Positions 51,749-59,875 of a stretch of DNA of 64,000 bases are shown here, one piece after another. Made by a program: the position numbers and the translations under genes. Where the stretch lies: positions 1 through 64,000 of the forward strand of contig NZ_FRCD01000008.1 in assembly GCF_900142785.1 (NCBI RefSeq), in the 5' to 3' direction. How positions within the stretch are numbered: position 1 is the first letter of the stretch; every line of letters begins with the position of its first letter. Source of the DNA: Chryseobacterium carnipullorum (GTDB taxonomy: Bacteria > Bacteroidota > Bacteroidia > Flavobacteriales > Weeksellaceae). Below the pieces are notes generated by a model that was given only the letters and a program-made list of their open reading frames with translations, did not search any database and was not told the origin of the DNA.

Positions 51749-52240
51749 CTAACATCCGCATTCACCATAAATAGGCATTGTTTCTACAGTACCGTCCGGT
51801 TTTTCAATCGTAAGTGTACCTTCAAATAATAAAGCTTCTTCGTGTTTTATTTTTTTACCTTTTACAGAGATTTTATAGTGATCACTTTCAATCTCTTTGG
51901 TGAGTTCTTCATCTACTTCCATGTCGCTTGACGAAATCAGATTCATTGCTAATCTTTTGCCGTCGAGTTTCATATAGGCAGTTTTTCCTGCATCGTCAGC
52001 ATAGATGTATTTCTCTGCTTCAAATTCAGCTTTGTTTCTTGCGAAATAGCACGAGCATTCTTTGATCTCTTTTGGAAAAGGGATGATGTCTACCAGTACT
52101 TTTCCGGTTGTTTTTTCTGTTTTTGCAGAATCTTTGACAAGACTTAAAGAATCCGACGAAGTGGAACTTTGAACGGTTTCTTTATCTTTTTTGCATGCAG
52201 TCAAAAGAAGCGCTGAAAAGAAAATGATTAGATATTTCAT
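51749..52240 (-). CDS. Small lipoprotein
   Basis: 163 residues. Lipoprotein signal with lipobox LLTAC, Cys16. The mature part has a Ser/Thr-rich linker (SSTSSDSLSLVKDS) and a domain with CSCYFARNKAEFEAEKYIYADDAGK (about residues 62-86). The end reads YGECGC. The even spacing of Cys pairs suggests disulphides or a metal. Unrecognised. Confidence 0.7.
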   Translation of the reverse strand: MKYLIIFFSALLLTACKKDKETVQSSTSSDSLSLVKDSAKTEKTTGKVLVDIIPFPKEIKECSCYFARNKAEFEAEKYIYADDAGKTAYMKLDGKRLAMNLISSSDMEVDEELTKEIESDHYKISVKGKKIKHEEALLFEGTLTIEKPDGTVETMPIYGECGC

Positions 52241-52259
52241 TGTCTGCTTTTTTATTGTT

Positions 52260-52865
52260 TTAGCCTCTTGCTCTTTCCAGAAGAACCATCATCAGTAATG
52301 ATAAGATGACTAAACTTTCGTCTTCGTCATTGATATCAATCATTCTGTCAAGCTGGAATCTTCTTCCGAAGAAAGACGGCATTTTTTTTAATTTAAAATA
52401 TTCTTTTCCGTCAATACCCCTTACAGTATAGGCCGGGTTAAGAAAATATCCTGTGAACATCCCTATAATTGGAATCTCACTTACCATTCCATCGAAGAAT
52501 TTTGTCCATGCGTTATCTTCTGTAACACTGAATTTCGGCTGATCGTTTGAATCCAAAATGTCATACGAAGATTTCCAGATAGAACGCATTCCTTTTCTGG
52601 CCAGTCTTCCGTAGTTTTTGTTGTCGACAAGATCATTTAAAGAATAAGAAGCATTGAAATCAATCCATTGATTGGCTTTGATTCTGAAGAGCTCTTTGGA
52701 TTTACTTTCGTCATTGAAGACAATGACGTCTTCTTTCAGTTTAAACATTTTCTGACGTACATACGCAACATAGCTTCCGTTTTTATCTGTAATATTAAAA
52801 TCACTCGCTAATGTTGAGATTTTGAATTTGAAATCTAGAGGATAGTTTAGATTTTTAAGTACCAT
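52260..52865 (-). CDS. LURP-one-related/scramblase-like protein
   Basis: 201 residues with the tubby-like 12-strand barrel pattern of LURP-one-related proteins (LNYPLDFKFKISTLASDFNITDKNGSYVAYVRQKM near the start and SYDILDSNDQPKFSVTEDN in the middle). No signal peptide. Members are thought to bind membranes or phosphoinositides. A role here is not known. It sits 19 bp before the small lipoprotein gene and probably shares its mRNA. Confidence 0.75.
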   Translation of the reverse strand: MVLKNLNYPLDFKFKISTLASDFNITDKNGSYVAYVRQKMFKLKEDVIVFNDESKSKELFRIKANQWIDFNASYSLNDLVDNKNYGRLARKGMRSIWKSSYDILDSNDQPKFSVTEDNAWTKFFDGMVSEIPIIGMFTGYFLNPAYTVRGIDGKEYFKLKKMPSFFGRRFQLDRMIDINDEDESLVILSLLMMVLLERARG

Positions 52866-52893
52866 TTAGTTTATTTTTTTCATATTAGAACCC

Positions 52894-52901
52894 CAAAGAT
52901 A
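52894..52901 (-). promoter_or_regulatory. -7 element TATCTTTG of the scramblase-like gene
   Basis: CAAAGATA on the plus strand, 28 bp before the ATG at 52865. Confidence 0.45.
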
Positions 52902-52919
52902 GAGGTTTTTTTTAGAATG

Positions 52920-53165
52920 ATAGAGTGGACTGCAGACATGAGATTTCAGATATGAGACATGAGACTTTAGAACGAGGCTGATATTCGGGTTGGATAAACG
53001 GCAATGGTGAATTTTGCTTTGTAAGTGAAAGTGAATGGTGGCTTCAAGATACAAGATTTTAGACATGAGATTTCAGATATGAGATCTTTTATAGAAACTT
53101 TCAATCAGCAACTAAACGTTAAACTAGAACTTTCAAACCCCGAAACCCGCACCAATTCTCAACAA
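52920..53165. repeat. Dispersed degenerate repeats (copy 3, inverted)
   Basis: No gene. AATGGTGAATTTTGC near 53003 is the reverse complement of the core word of copies 1 and 2, and AGACATGAGATTTCAGATAT appears twice in near-identical form (near 52935 and 53060). Confidence 0.55.
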
Positions 53166-53171
53166 TATTCC

Positions 53172-53190
53172 TTATTTTTGTACCTATGGA
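53172..53190 (+). promoter_or_regulatory. Leaderless-type promoter of recR
   Basis: TATTTTTG (53173-53180) then TACCT and the ATG at 53186. The 19-base block TTATTTTTGTACCTATGGA is identical to that before the membrane-protein gene at 15319. Confidence 0.55.
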
Positions 53191-53797
53191 TTACCCTAGC
53201 AAAGTTTTAGCAAAAGCCGTAGATGAAATTTCTGGACTGCCCGGAATTGGCAGAAAAACAGCTTTAAGATTAGCATTACATCTGTTAAAACAACCCAATT
53301 CCAGAGCGGTAAGTCTTGGAAATTCATTGATTAATCTGGTTAATGAAATAAAATACTGCAAAGAATGTCACAATTTTTCAGATTTTGAGGTCTGTGAGAT
53401 CTGTAGTAATGATAAAAGAAACAGCGAGGTGATCTGCATCGTTGAAGATGTACGTGATGTGATCGCTATTGAGAATACAGGAAAGTTTACAGGAAAATAT
53501 CTCATTCTGGGAGGTAAGATATCACCGATGGAAGGCGTTGGACCCAACCAGCTGAATATTCCAAGTATTGAAAGGAAAGTAAACCAGGGTGAGGTAAAAG
53601 AATTTATTTTCGCATTGAGTGCTACGATGGAAGGAGATACCACTGCCTATTATATTTATAAAAAATTTAAAAACTTCAATGTGAATTTTTCAAGTATTGC
53701 GAGAGGAATTTCAGTAGGAGATGAATTAGAATATGCTGATGAAGTGTCACTGGGCAGATCTATTATGAACAGATTACCCTACAACGAAAAAGATTAA
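53186..53797 (+). CDS. recR: Recombination mediator RecR
   Basis: 203 residues, canonical. Helix-hairpin-helix GLPGIGRKTALRLALHLL (about residues 11-28), four-Cys zinc finger CKECHNFSDFEVCEIC (about 57-72), Toprim domain with VEDVRDVIAIENTGKFTGKYLILGG (about 82-106), and C-terminal Walker-B-like region. Loads RecA at single-strand gaps together with RecF and RecO (not in window). A glycosyltransferase gene follows two bases later. Confidence 0.97.
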   Translation: MDYPSKVLAKAVDEISGLPGIGRKTALRLALHLLKQPNSRAVSLGNSLINLVNEIKYCKECHNFSDFEVCEICSNDKRNSEVICIVEDVRDVIAIENTGKFTGKYLILGGKISPMEGVGPNQLNIPSIERKVNQGEVKEFIFALSATMEGDTTAYYIYKKFKNFNVNFSSIARGISVGDELEYADEVSLGRSIMNRLPYNEKD

Positions 53798-53799
53798 AT

Positions 53800-54633
53800 A
53801 TGAAGCTGTCGATAATTATTGTTAATTATAATGTGACCAGGCTGTTGAGAAATTGTCTCCTGTCTATTGAGAAATATACAAAAGGAGAGGACTATGAAGT
53901 CATTGTAATAGATAATGCATCTACAGACGCCTCCTGGCGAGACCTTATTGCGGAATTCCCTGAAGTGTATTTTATCTCTTCAGAACAGAATGAAGGGTTT
54001 GCTAGTGCCAACAACAAAGCTATAAAAACAGCAACCGGAGACTATGTTCTGCTTCTGAATCCTGATACTGAGCTGGAAGGATATTATATGAAAGAGATTC
54101 TGGATTTTGCAGATTCCAAGGCGGATTTTGGAGGTCTTGGGGTAAGAATGCATGATGCGGAAGGTGTTTTTCTTCCTGAAAGTAAACGCTCTGTGCCGGA
54201 TATGTTCAATTCTTTTGAAAAACTGTTTACGAATTTTAAAAGAAGCAATACAAAGTCTTACTACAGAAGTGATATTGATGAGTATGCGGTGGAAGAAGTA
54301 GAGGTGGTTACAGGAGCATTTTTGTTGGTTAAAAAAGATATTTACCAAAAGATCGGAGGTCTCGATGAAACGTATTTTATGTATGGGGAAGATATTGATC
54401 TGTGCTATACGCTGTTGAGAAATGGTTATAAGAATTATTATTACGGGGCTGCTTCTATTCTTCATCATAAAGGAGAAAGTACCATTAAAGATGAAGTGTA
54501 TCTTGACCGGTTTTATGGCGCAATGCAGATCTTTATCGATAAATATTACAGAGAATCCAAGCCGATGCAGTATTCATTTTTAAAAGCGGGATTGAAACTC
54601 CGCCACAAGATTGAGAAGATTAAACTAAAATAA
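53800..54633 (+). CDS. Glycosyltransferase family 2
   Basis: 277 residues of the GT-A fold. N-terminal nucleotide-sugar site MKLSIIIVNYNVTRLLRNCL and VIVIDNASTDAS (residues 35-46), DxD-type motif NPDTE (about residues 87-91), and ending segment GLDETYFMYGEDIDLCYTLLRNGYKN, common in rhamnosyl- and other cell-wall glycosyltransferases. Cytosolic face of the membrane. The gene lies 2 bp after recR. The acceptor and sugar are unknown. Confidence 0.9.
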   Translation: MKLSIIIVNYNVTRLLRNCLLSIEKYTKGEDYEVIVIDNASTDASWRDLIAEFPEVYFISSEQNEGFASANNKAIKTATGDYVLLLNPDTELEGYYMKEILDFADSKADFGGLGVRMHDAEGVFLPESKRSVPDMFNSFEKLFTNFKRSNTKSYYRSDIDEYAVEEVEVVTGAFLLVKKDIYQKIGGLDETYFMYGEDIDLCYTLLRNGYKNYYYGAASILHHKGESTIKDEVYLDRFYGAMQIFIDKYYRESKPMQYSFLKAGLKLRHKIEKIKLK

Positions 54634-54665
54634 AAAAGCAGTTCAATTTGAACTGCTTTTGTTTT
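54632..54665. terminator. Bidirectional terminator between GT2 and secG
   Basis: A 12-bp stem (AAAGCAGTTCAA and complement) with a one-base loop (or a 4-nt TTTG loop if the end pairs open). Convergent genes on each side. Confidence 0.75.
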
Positions 54666-54684
54666 ATATAAGATAGATCTTTTA

Positions 54685-55029
54685 TTATTTAGCCGGAGCT
54701 GCGGGTACCTGAGCCGGAGCTGCAGGAGCAGATTGCTTAGTTGGAGCCGGAGCTTCTTTTTTCACTGGCTGCTGTGCCGGAGCTGTTGTTGTAGGCTTAC
54801 CTGTGATCACAACGCTTATAAGGATAAGAACGATGATTACTGCGCCAAGAGTCCATGTTGCTTTTTCCATGAAATCATTGGTTCTCTGTACTCCAAACTG
54901 TGCAGGTGATGCACCTCCGAAAGTACTGGAAAGGCCTCCTCCTTTAGGATTTTGAGCCATAACGATGATTACCAATAAGATGCTGGCGATCATAATAAGA
55001 ACCATCAATAGTATAAATATAGTATCCAT
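54685..55029 (-). CDS. secG: Preprotein translocase subunit SecG
   Basis: 114 residues. Two transmembrane helices (about residues 4-22 and 57-76) around the conserved cytosolic loop MAQNPKGGGLSSTFGGASPAQFG (residues 24-46), which is the SecG signature. A Pro/Ala-rich tail (about residues 80-114, KKEAPAPTKQSAPAAPAQ) is longer than in E. coli. Part of the SecYEG channel. Confidence 0.95.
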   Translation of the reverse strand: MDTIFILLMVLIMIASILLVIIVMAQNPKGGGLSSTFGGASPAQFGVQRTNDFMEKATWTLGAVIIVLILISVVITGKPTTTAPAQQPVKKEAPAPTKQSAPAAPAQVPAAPAK

Positions 55030-55054
55030 TAATTTTGATATCTTTTTGAATGGG

Positions 55055-55062
55055 CAAATTTA
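55055..55062 (-). promoter_or_regulatory. -7 element TAAATTTG of secG
   Basis: CAAATTTA on the plus strand, 25 bp before the secG ATG. Confidence 0.45.
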
Positions 55063-55109
55063 ATCTTTTTTTACCGAATGACAAAGAAGATCATGGTAAA
55101 TGTTATTAA

Positions 55110-55142
55110 AAATAAAAACGGCAGCGTCAGCTGCCGTTTTTT
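55110..55142 (-). terminator. Terminator of the M16 peptidase pair
   Basis: An 11-bp perfect stem (AAAACGGCAGC and complement), GTCA loop, T-run on both strands. Confidence 0.8.
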
Positions 55143-55160
55143 CTGCAATCAACAGTATTG

Positions 55161-57206
55161 TTATTTAAAATCAGAATCTTTAGCCTGGTTCACTTCGTAT
55201 GATTTTACATTCATCGTCATGTCCATGCCCATTTGATTAACGGTGATGGTGAATGGCATTTTCACTCCGTTTACATCTTTATAATTAGAGAAAGTAGTAG
55301 GCACGGTGATTTCCTGTCCCTGTGCTTTTACCGTCTTTGTTTCTCCTGTTTTTAAGCCTGTGCTTACGCTGTAATAATAAGTAGTGTCTTTTCCTTTAAT
55401 TACATAAGAATCTTCACCACCGATTTTTTCAATTCCGGCCACTTTATAATCCTGAGATTTTGCAAAACCAAGTTCTTCAAAAAGTTCAGTATTTTTTAGT
55501 TTTTCAGCAACCTGTTCTGGCTTCATCTCAACTTTCTGACCCATTTGCTCAGAATACCCCTGTTTGCCGTCAAAAACCTGCTTCTGAACAACCTGTCCCA
55601 TTGCAGTGACAGTCGTTAATTCTTTACCGCCTTGAGCCTTAGAGATTTTAAAATCAATATTCTGACCCTGCATAGACATAGAAGCGTTCATGACAAAAGA
55701 GGTAATCTTGGCAATATTAGCTTTTCCTCCGATCGCATTGATGTATTTATCAGCAATAGAAGAAACACTGACCGCGGCATCCACTTTTTGTGTTGTTGGT
55801 TTTGCAACCGGATTGGCTTCTTTATCGAAATATTTCACAGGATATCCTAATTTTTCCAGTCCTTCAGAAATATCAGAAGCTTTACCAGCGATGAAAATTC
55901 TGCTTTGGTTAGGTAATATGTAAGCTTTTGCAGCATTGGAAATATCAGCCGCCGTTACCTTATCAATTGATTTTAAGTAATTTGTATAGAAATCAGAAGG
56001 TAAATCCTGAACCTTTTGATTCAAGGCAAATTTTGCAATCGTTTCCGGCTTTTCTAATGACATGATGAAAGAACCTTTCAGTTTAGCTTTCGCATTTTCC
56101 AGTTCTTCAGGTTTTACCGTTGTAATCGCATTAAGTTCATTCATGAATTCCTTAACTGCTTTATCCGTCACCTCGTTTCTCACACTTGCACTGGCAGAGA
56201 AATCAGAAGAATATTTATCTGCACTCAGGCTTGAGTACGCTCCGTATGTAAATCCGTTTTTCTCACGAAGATTCATGAAAAGTCTCGCTTCACCACCTCC
56301 GCCCAGGATGTAGTTGGCCATCGTAGCAGCGAAATAGTTAGGATCTTTCATTTTAAGATTGTTCAGGTTGTTTACTGAAACTACTGACTGTACCGCAGAA
56401 GGTACATCTACAATGTTAATTTCAGTTTTAGCAACATTAGCCGATGGTTCAAGAGGAGCGATAGGCGTGTTAGCCTTTTTCCATCCACTGAACGCTTTTT
56501 CAACCAATGATTTTACCTGGTCAAATTTTACATCTCCTACAATCACTAAATAAGCATTGTCCGGAGCGTAATATTTTTTATAAACATTTTGTACGTCAGC
56601 TAACTGGATTTTGTTGATAGATTCTACCGTCTCGAATTCTCCTCTTGATGTATTTTTACCATACATTAAAGCATTGGAAACTTTTGAAGCGATTGCAGAA
56701 GCATTTTTCTCTTCAGCTTTTAACCCTTCTAAAGCTCTTTCTTTTGAATTTTGAATTTCTTCAGCAGAGAACTTAGGATTAGTGATCGCATCAGCCATTA
56801 AGCTTAATACGTCCGGGAAATATTTTGAAAGAGAGTTAGCGAAAGCACCATTGGAAGAAAAGCTTAAGTTAGCGCCCAGATAATCTACTTTTTTGTTGAA
56901 ATCCTCTTTACTTACATTGGTTGTTCCGTTTTCGAACTGTTCAGCCATGATAGAGCTTACGCCCGTTACACTTCCTTCGTTGAAGGGAGGTCTGTCCATC
57001 GAAAGCGTTGTGTTTACTCTTGGTAATTTATTGTTTTCCACAACCATTACCGTAAGACCATTGCTTAGTTGAAAAGTTTTTGGCTTGGCAATGTTGATCG
57101 CAGGAGTAGGACCTGGTTTCGGCATTGCGTTAAGATCAATTTTTTGTGCTGAAATCGTTCCTGCGAAAAAAAACGCTGCAGCTATATATGTTAATTGCTT
57201 TTTCAT
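55161..57206 (-). CDS. M16-family non-catalytic subunit with C-terminal LolA-like domain
   Basis: 681 residues from the ATG at 57206 (signal MKKQLTYIAAAFFFAGTISAQ). Two M16 domains cover about residues 40-480. The zinc site that should read HxxEH is SIMAEQFENG at about residues 85-94, so the catalytic residues are gone. Residues about 487-681 form a fused beta-rich domain (NIAKITSFVMNASMSMQGQ onward) like LolA/outer-membrane lipoprotein-sorting proteins. It is the inactive half of an M16B heterodimer whose active half is encoded 26-54 bp upstream. Periplasmic. Confidence 0.88.
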   Translation of the reverse strand: MKKQLTYIAAAFFFAGTISAQKIDLNAMPKPGPTPAINIAKPKTFQLSNGLTVMVVENNKLPRVNTTLSMDRPPFNEGSVTGVSSIMAEQFENGTTNVSKEDFNKKVDYLGANLSFSSNGAFANSLSKYFPDVLSLMADAITNPKFSAEEIQNSKERALEGLKAEEKNASAIASKVSNALMYGKNTSRGEFETVESINKIQLADVQNVYKKYYAPDNAYLVIVGDVKFDQVKSLVEKAFSGWKKANTPIAPLEPSANVAKTEINIVDVPSAVQSVVSVNNLNNLKMKDPNYFAATMANYILGGGGEARLFMNLREKNGFTYGAYSSLSADKYSSDFSASASVRNEVTDKAVKEFMNELNAITTVKPEELENAKAKLKGSFIMSLEKPETIAKFALNQKVQDLPSDFYTNYLKSIDKVTAADISNAAKAYILPNQSRIFIAGKASDISEGLEKLGYPVKYFDKEANPVAKPTTQKVDAAVSVSSIADKYINAIGGKANIAKITSFVMNASMSMQGQNIDFKISKAQGGKELTTVTAMGQVVQKQVFDGKQGYSEQMGQKVEMKPEQVAEKLKNTELFEELGFAKSQDYKVAGIEKIGGEDSYVIKGKDTTYYYSVSTGLKTGETKTVKAQGQEITVPTTFSNYKDVNGVKMPFTITVNQMGMDMTMNVKSYEVNQAKDSDFK

Positions 57207-57259
57207 TTGTAAAAATTTAATTTTAATAATCATTTTTTAAACCTGAAAGTTTTAAATGA

Positions 57260-58573
57260 CTACTTTTTTTCAGGAACGTAATTGATGATTACTCTTTGAT
57301 TGGAATTCAAGTACTTTTTAGCCGCGTTCTGCAGATCCTGTCTTGTGATTGATCTGTAGATGTCAATTTCCTTATTGATCAAATTGGTGTTGCCCATCAA
57401 TACGTGGTTGGTTGCCAGTGAAGCAGCAATTCCCTGAATGCTTGAATTCGCATTCACAAACTGATTTTCATACTGGTTTTGAAGTTTCTGATAATCCTCT
57501 TCAGAGATCAGCCCTGTCTGTAGTTTCTTGATTTCAGCATCAATGTCAGCCTGTAAAGTCTGTTTTGTTGTCTGTCCCATTGGGATCGCAAAGAATGCGA
57601 AAATACTGTAATCTTCAAGACCCTGATTGAAAGCCTGTACAGCAAGCGCTTTTTTCTCCTGATCAACTAATTTTTTGTATAAAACTGAAGATTTACCATT
57701 GCTCAGGTAAGAAGAAAGCATATCAAGAACATAAGCATCTTTTTCTTTGTTAGCAGGAGTTCTGTATGCAAAAATATATGCCGGAAGCTGGATGTTAGAA
57801 TCCGTAGCTGTTACTTCTTTTTCCTGAGTGATAGGAGCATCTTTCGGGAAATCTTTTGGATAAAGCGTTCCTTTTTGAATTCCTCCGTAATATTCCTGAA
57901 TCCACTTTTTAGTTTGTTCAGGCTTGATATCTCCTGCAACCACTAATGTTGCGTTGTTCGGAACATAGTATTTTTTATAGAAAGCCTGAAATTCTTCAAG
58001 TTTTGCAGAGTTTAGATCTTCCATAGAACCAATCGTAGGCCAGTTATACGGGTGATTGGTGAATAAGTTTTTCTGAATCGTAGGGAAAAGGTTTCCATAA
58101 GGCTGGTTGTCCATTCTTAATCTTTTTTCCTCTTTTACAACCTCTCTCTGAGTATCTACTCCCACCTGATTGATGACCGCGTGGCGCATTCTTTCAGCTT
58201 CCATCCAAAGACCAAGCTGTTCGTTATTGGAAGGGAACGTTTCATAATAATAGGTTCGGTCACTCGTTGTGTTAGCGTTATTTTGACCTCCGTTTGAAGA
58301 AACGATCTTGAACCATTCCCCTCTTTTTATGTTGGGGGTTCCTTCAAATAAAAGGTGTTCGAAGAAGTGCGCGAAACCTGTTCTTCCCTTTACTTCATCC
58401 TTGGCCCCTACATGGTACATTACCCCTGTAGTCACTACCGGTGCAGAATTATCCTGATGAAGAATTACGTGAAGGCCGTTTGGCAGGTCATACTCTTCGA
58501 ATTTAATTTGCTGTGCATTCAGGACCATTCCGAAGAAAGATGCTGCTGCTACAGAAAGAAGTCGCTTTTTCAT
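57260..58573 (-). CDS. M16 family zinc protease (active subunit)
   Basis: 437 residues with signal peptide MKKRLLSVAAASFFGMVLNAQ. The inverted zinc motif HxxEH is His69-Phe-Phe-Glu72-His73 (FAHFFEHLLFEGT). The distal ligand region EVVKEEKRLRMDNQPYG is present (about residues 144-160). It pairs with the inactive partner encoded directly downstream. The dimer degrades peptides in the periplasm. Substrates are unknown. Confidence 0.93.
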   Translation of the reverse strand: MKKRLLSVAAASFFGMVLNAQQIKFEEYDLPNGLHVILHQDNSAPVVTTGVMYHVGAKDEVKGRTGFAHFFEHLLFEGTPNIKRGEWFKIVSSNGGQNNANTTSDRTYYYETFPSNNEQLGLWMEAERMRHAVINQVGVDTQREVVKEEKRLRMDNQPYGNLFPTIQKNLFTNHPYNWPTIGSMEDLNSAKLEEFQAFYKKYYVPNNATLVVAGDIKPEQTKKWIQEYYGGIQKGTLYPKDFPKDAPITQEKEVTATDSNIQLPAYIFAYRTPANKEKDAYVLDMLSSYLSNGKSSVLYKKLVDQEKKALAVQAFNQGLEDYSIFAFFAIPMGQTTKQTLQADIDAEIKKLQTGLISEEDYQKLQNQYENQFVNANSSIQGIAASLATNHVLMGNTNLINKEIDIYRSITRQDLQNAAKKYLNSNQRVIINYVPEKK

Positions 58574-58674
58574 AAAGTAGAAATTGTTTTGTATAAATTA
58601 GTAGAGGAAACACGGTATTTGTTACATAATTATTCTACTTTTTATGTTTATTTGTAAAACTATTTAACTCCATT

Positions 58675-59757
58675 ATGAGAATTTCTTATACTTTACTTTT
58701 TCTTTTCTCCCTTTTTATGATGCAGGCACAGGAAATCATCGATAAGGATGCATTGAAAAAATGCAGAAAAGAATGGAATAAAAAGACCTGTCTTTCCGAC
58801 GAAGACGGAGACGGAATTCTTTTTTATCTGGATCAGTGCCCTAAAGAGCAGGGATCAACAGAGAATAAGGGCTGTCCATGGCCGGATGAAGATAAAGATG
58901 GAATTCGGGATAAGGATGATCAATGTCGGGATGTAGCAGGACCCCTTGAAAATAACGGATGTCCGTGGCTTGATACGGATGGAGACGGCGTTCTGGATAA
59001 AGATGATGCCTGTCCTACGTTGCCGGGAATGGTGGAAAATCAGGGTTGCCCTCCGCGTAAAAGAGACTGCGGAAAACTGTATGAGGAAGAGAAAATACGC
59101 TACGAAAAAAACGTTGAACAGCTTAGTGAAATGAATTTCGACAGTCTTTTTGATTTGATCTGCCAGGATCCGGATTTTAAAACATTCTTTTTAAAATCTA
59201 AAAAAGTTCTTTTTCTGAGAAAAACCATCATTGGTGGCGGACCTGAATGTGGAAATGATCCTTACTACGACTGTAAACACTATGAAAAAAGAATAGAGTC
59301 GGAAATTTTTAATAAACTTTGGAACAGGAATAATTTCGCCAAATTCAGAAAGAAAACAGGAAATGGGATTATTATTCCCGTATCGGCCGTGTTTGGAGGT
59401 GAAAAGTTTTTTTTTGGCTGGGGAAAAGAAGAAAATGATTTTTTCGTCACTACAGGAAGTCCGCCTTTTTATAATGGAAAAATAACTGATGACGGAAAGG
59501 AAAGCAATTTTTATTATGTAGCACCTCAAAAACCTGTCAAAGAATTATCTATGGTCAGAAAAGACAATAAATTTGTTGATGTGCAGGAAGTTAGTTTTGG
59601 AATTTCTATGGTGGCACAATATGATAAGGATTTAAAATTAGGTTTACTTGTTATGCTTAGTTTCTCGAATCCTAAATCCGGATACTTTTCACAACCTGTA
59701 AAATATTATCAATACGAAAACGGAAAATGGACGGTGACGAAAAATTTTAATGATTAA
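58675..59757 (+). CDS. Thrombospondin type 3 repeat protein
   Basis: 360 residues, signal peptide [19 protein letters not shown]. Three TSP3-type calcium-binding repeats lie at about residues 40-120 (e.g. [46 protein letters not shown]), each with Cys pairs. In other proteins these precede an OmpA peptidoglycan domain, but here the C-terminal ~230 residues (from [11 protein letters not shown] on) show no OmpA motif and are unrecognised. It diverges from the M16 pair. Confidence 0.85.
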   Translation: MRISYTLLFLFSLFMMQAQEIIDKDALKKCRKEWNKKTCLSDEDGDGILFYLDQCPKEQGSTENKGCPWPDEDKDGIRDKDDQCRDVAGPLENNGCPWLDTDGDGVLDKDDACPTLPGMVENQGCPPRKRDCGKLYEEEKIRYEKNVEQLSEMNFDSLFDLICQDPDFKTFFLKSKKVLFLRKTIIGGGPECGNDPYYDCKHYEKRIESEIFNKLWNRNNFAKFRKKTGNGIIIPVSAVFGGEKFFFGWGKEENDFFVTTGSPPFYNGKITDDGKESNFYYVAPQKPVKELSMVRKDNKFVDVQEVSFGISMVAQYDKDLKLGLLVMLSFSNPKSGYFSQPVKYYQYENGKWTVTKNFND

Positions 59758-59844
59758 ACCTATTTTGATCCGGAAGAATGCCCATCTTAATTTTTTTACT
59801 TTCTATAAATTAAGCTCATAATTTGAATTGTCCTTTGAATACAT

Positions 59845-59852
59845 TAATTTTG
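59845..59852 (+). promoter_or_regulatory. -7 element TAATTTTG of uvrD
   Basis: Full consensus match, 23 bp before the preferred ATG at 59876. Confidence 0.5.
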
Positions 59853-59875
59853 TGTTCCCAAAATTTTTTTGCCGT

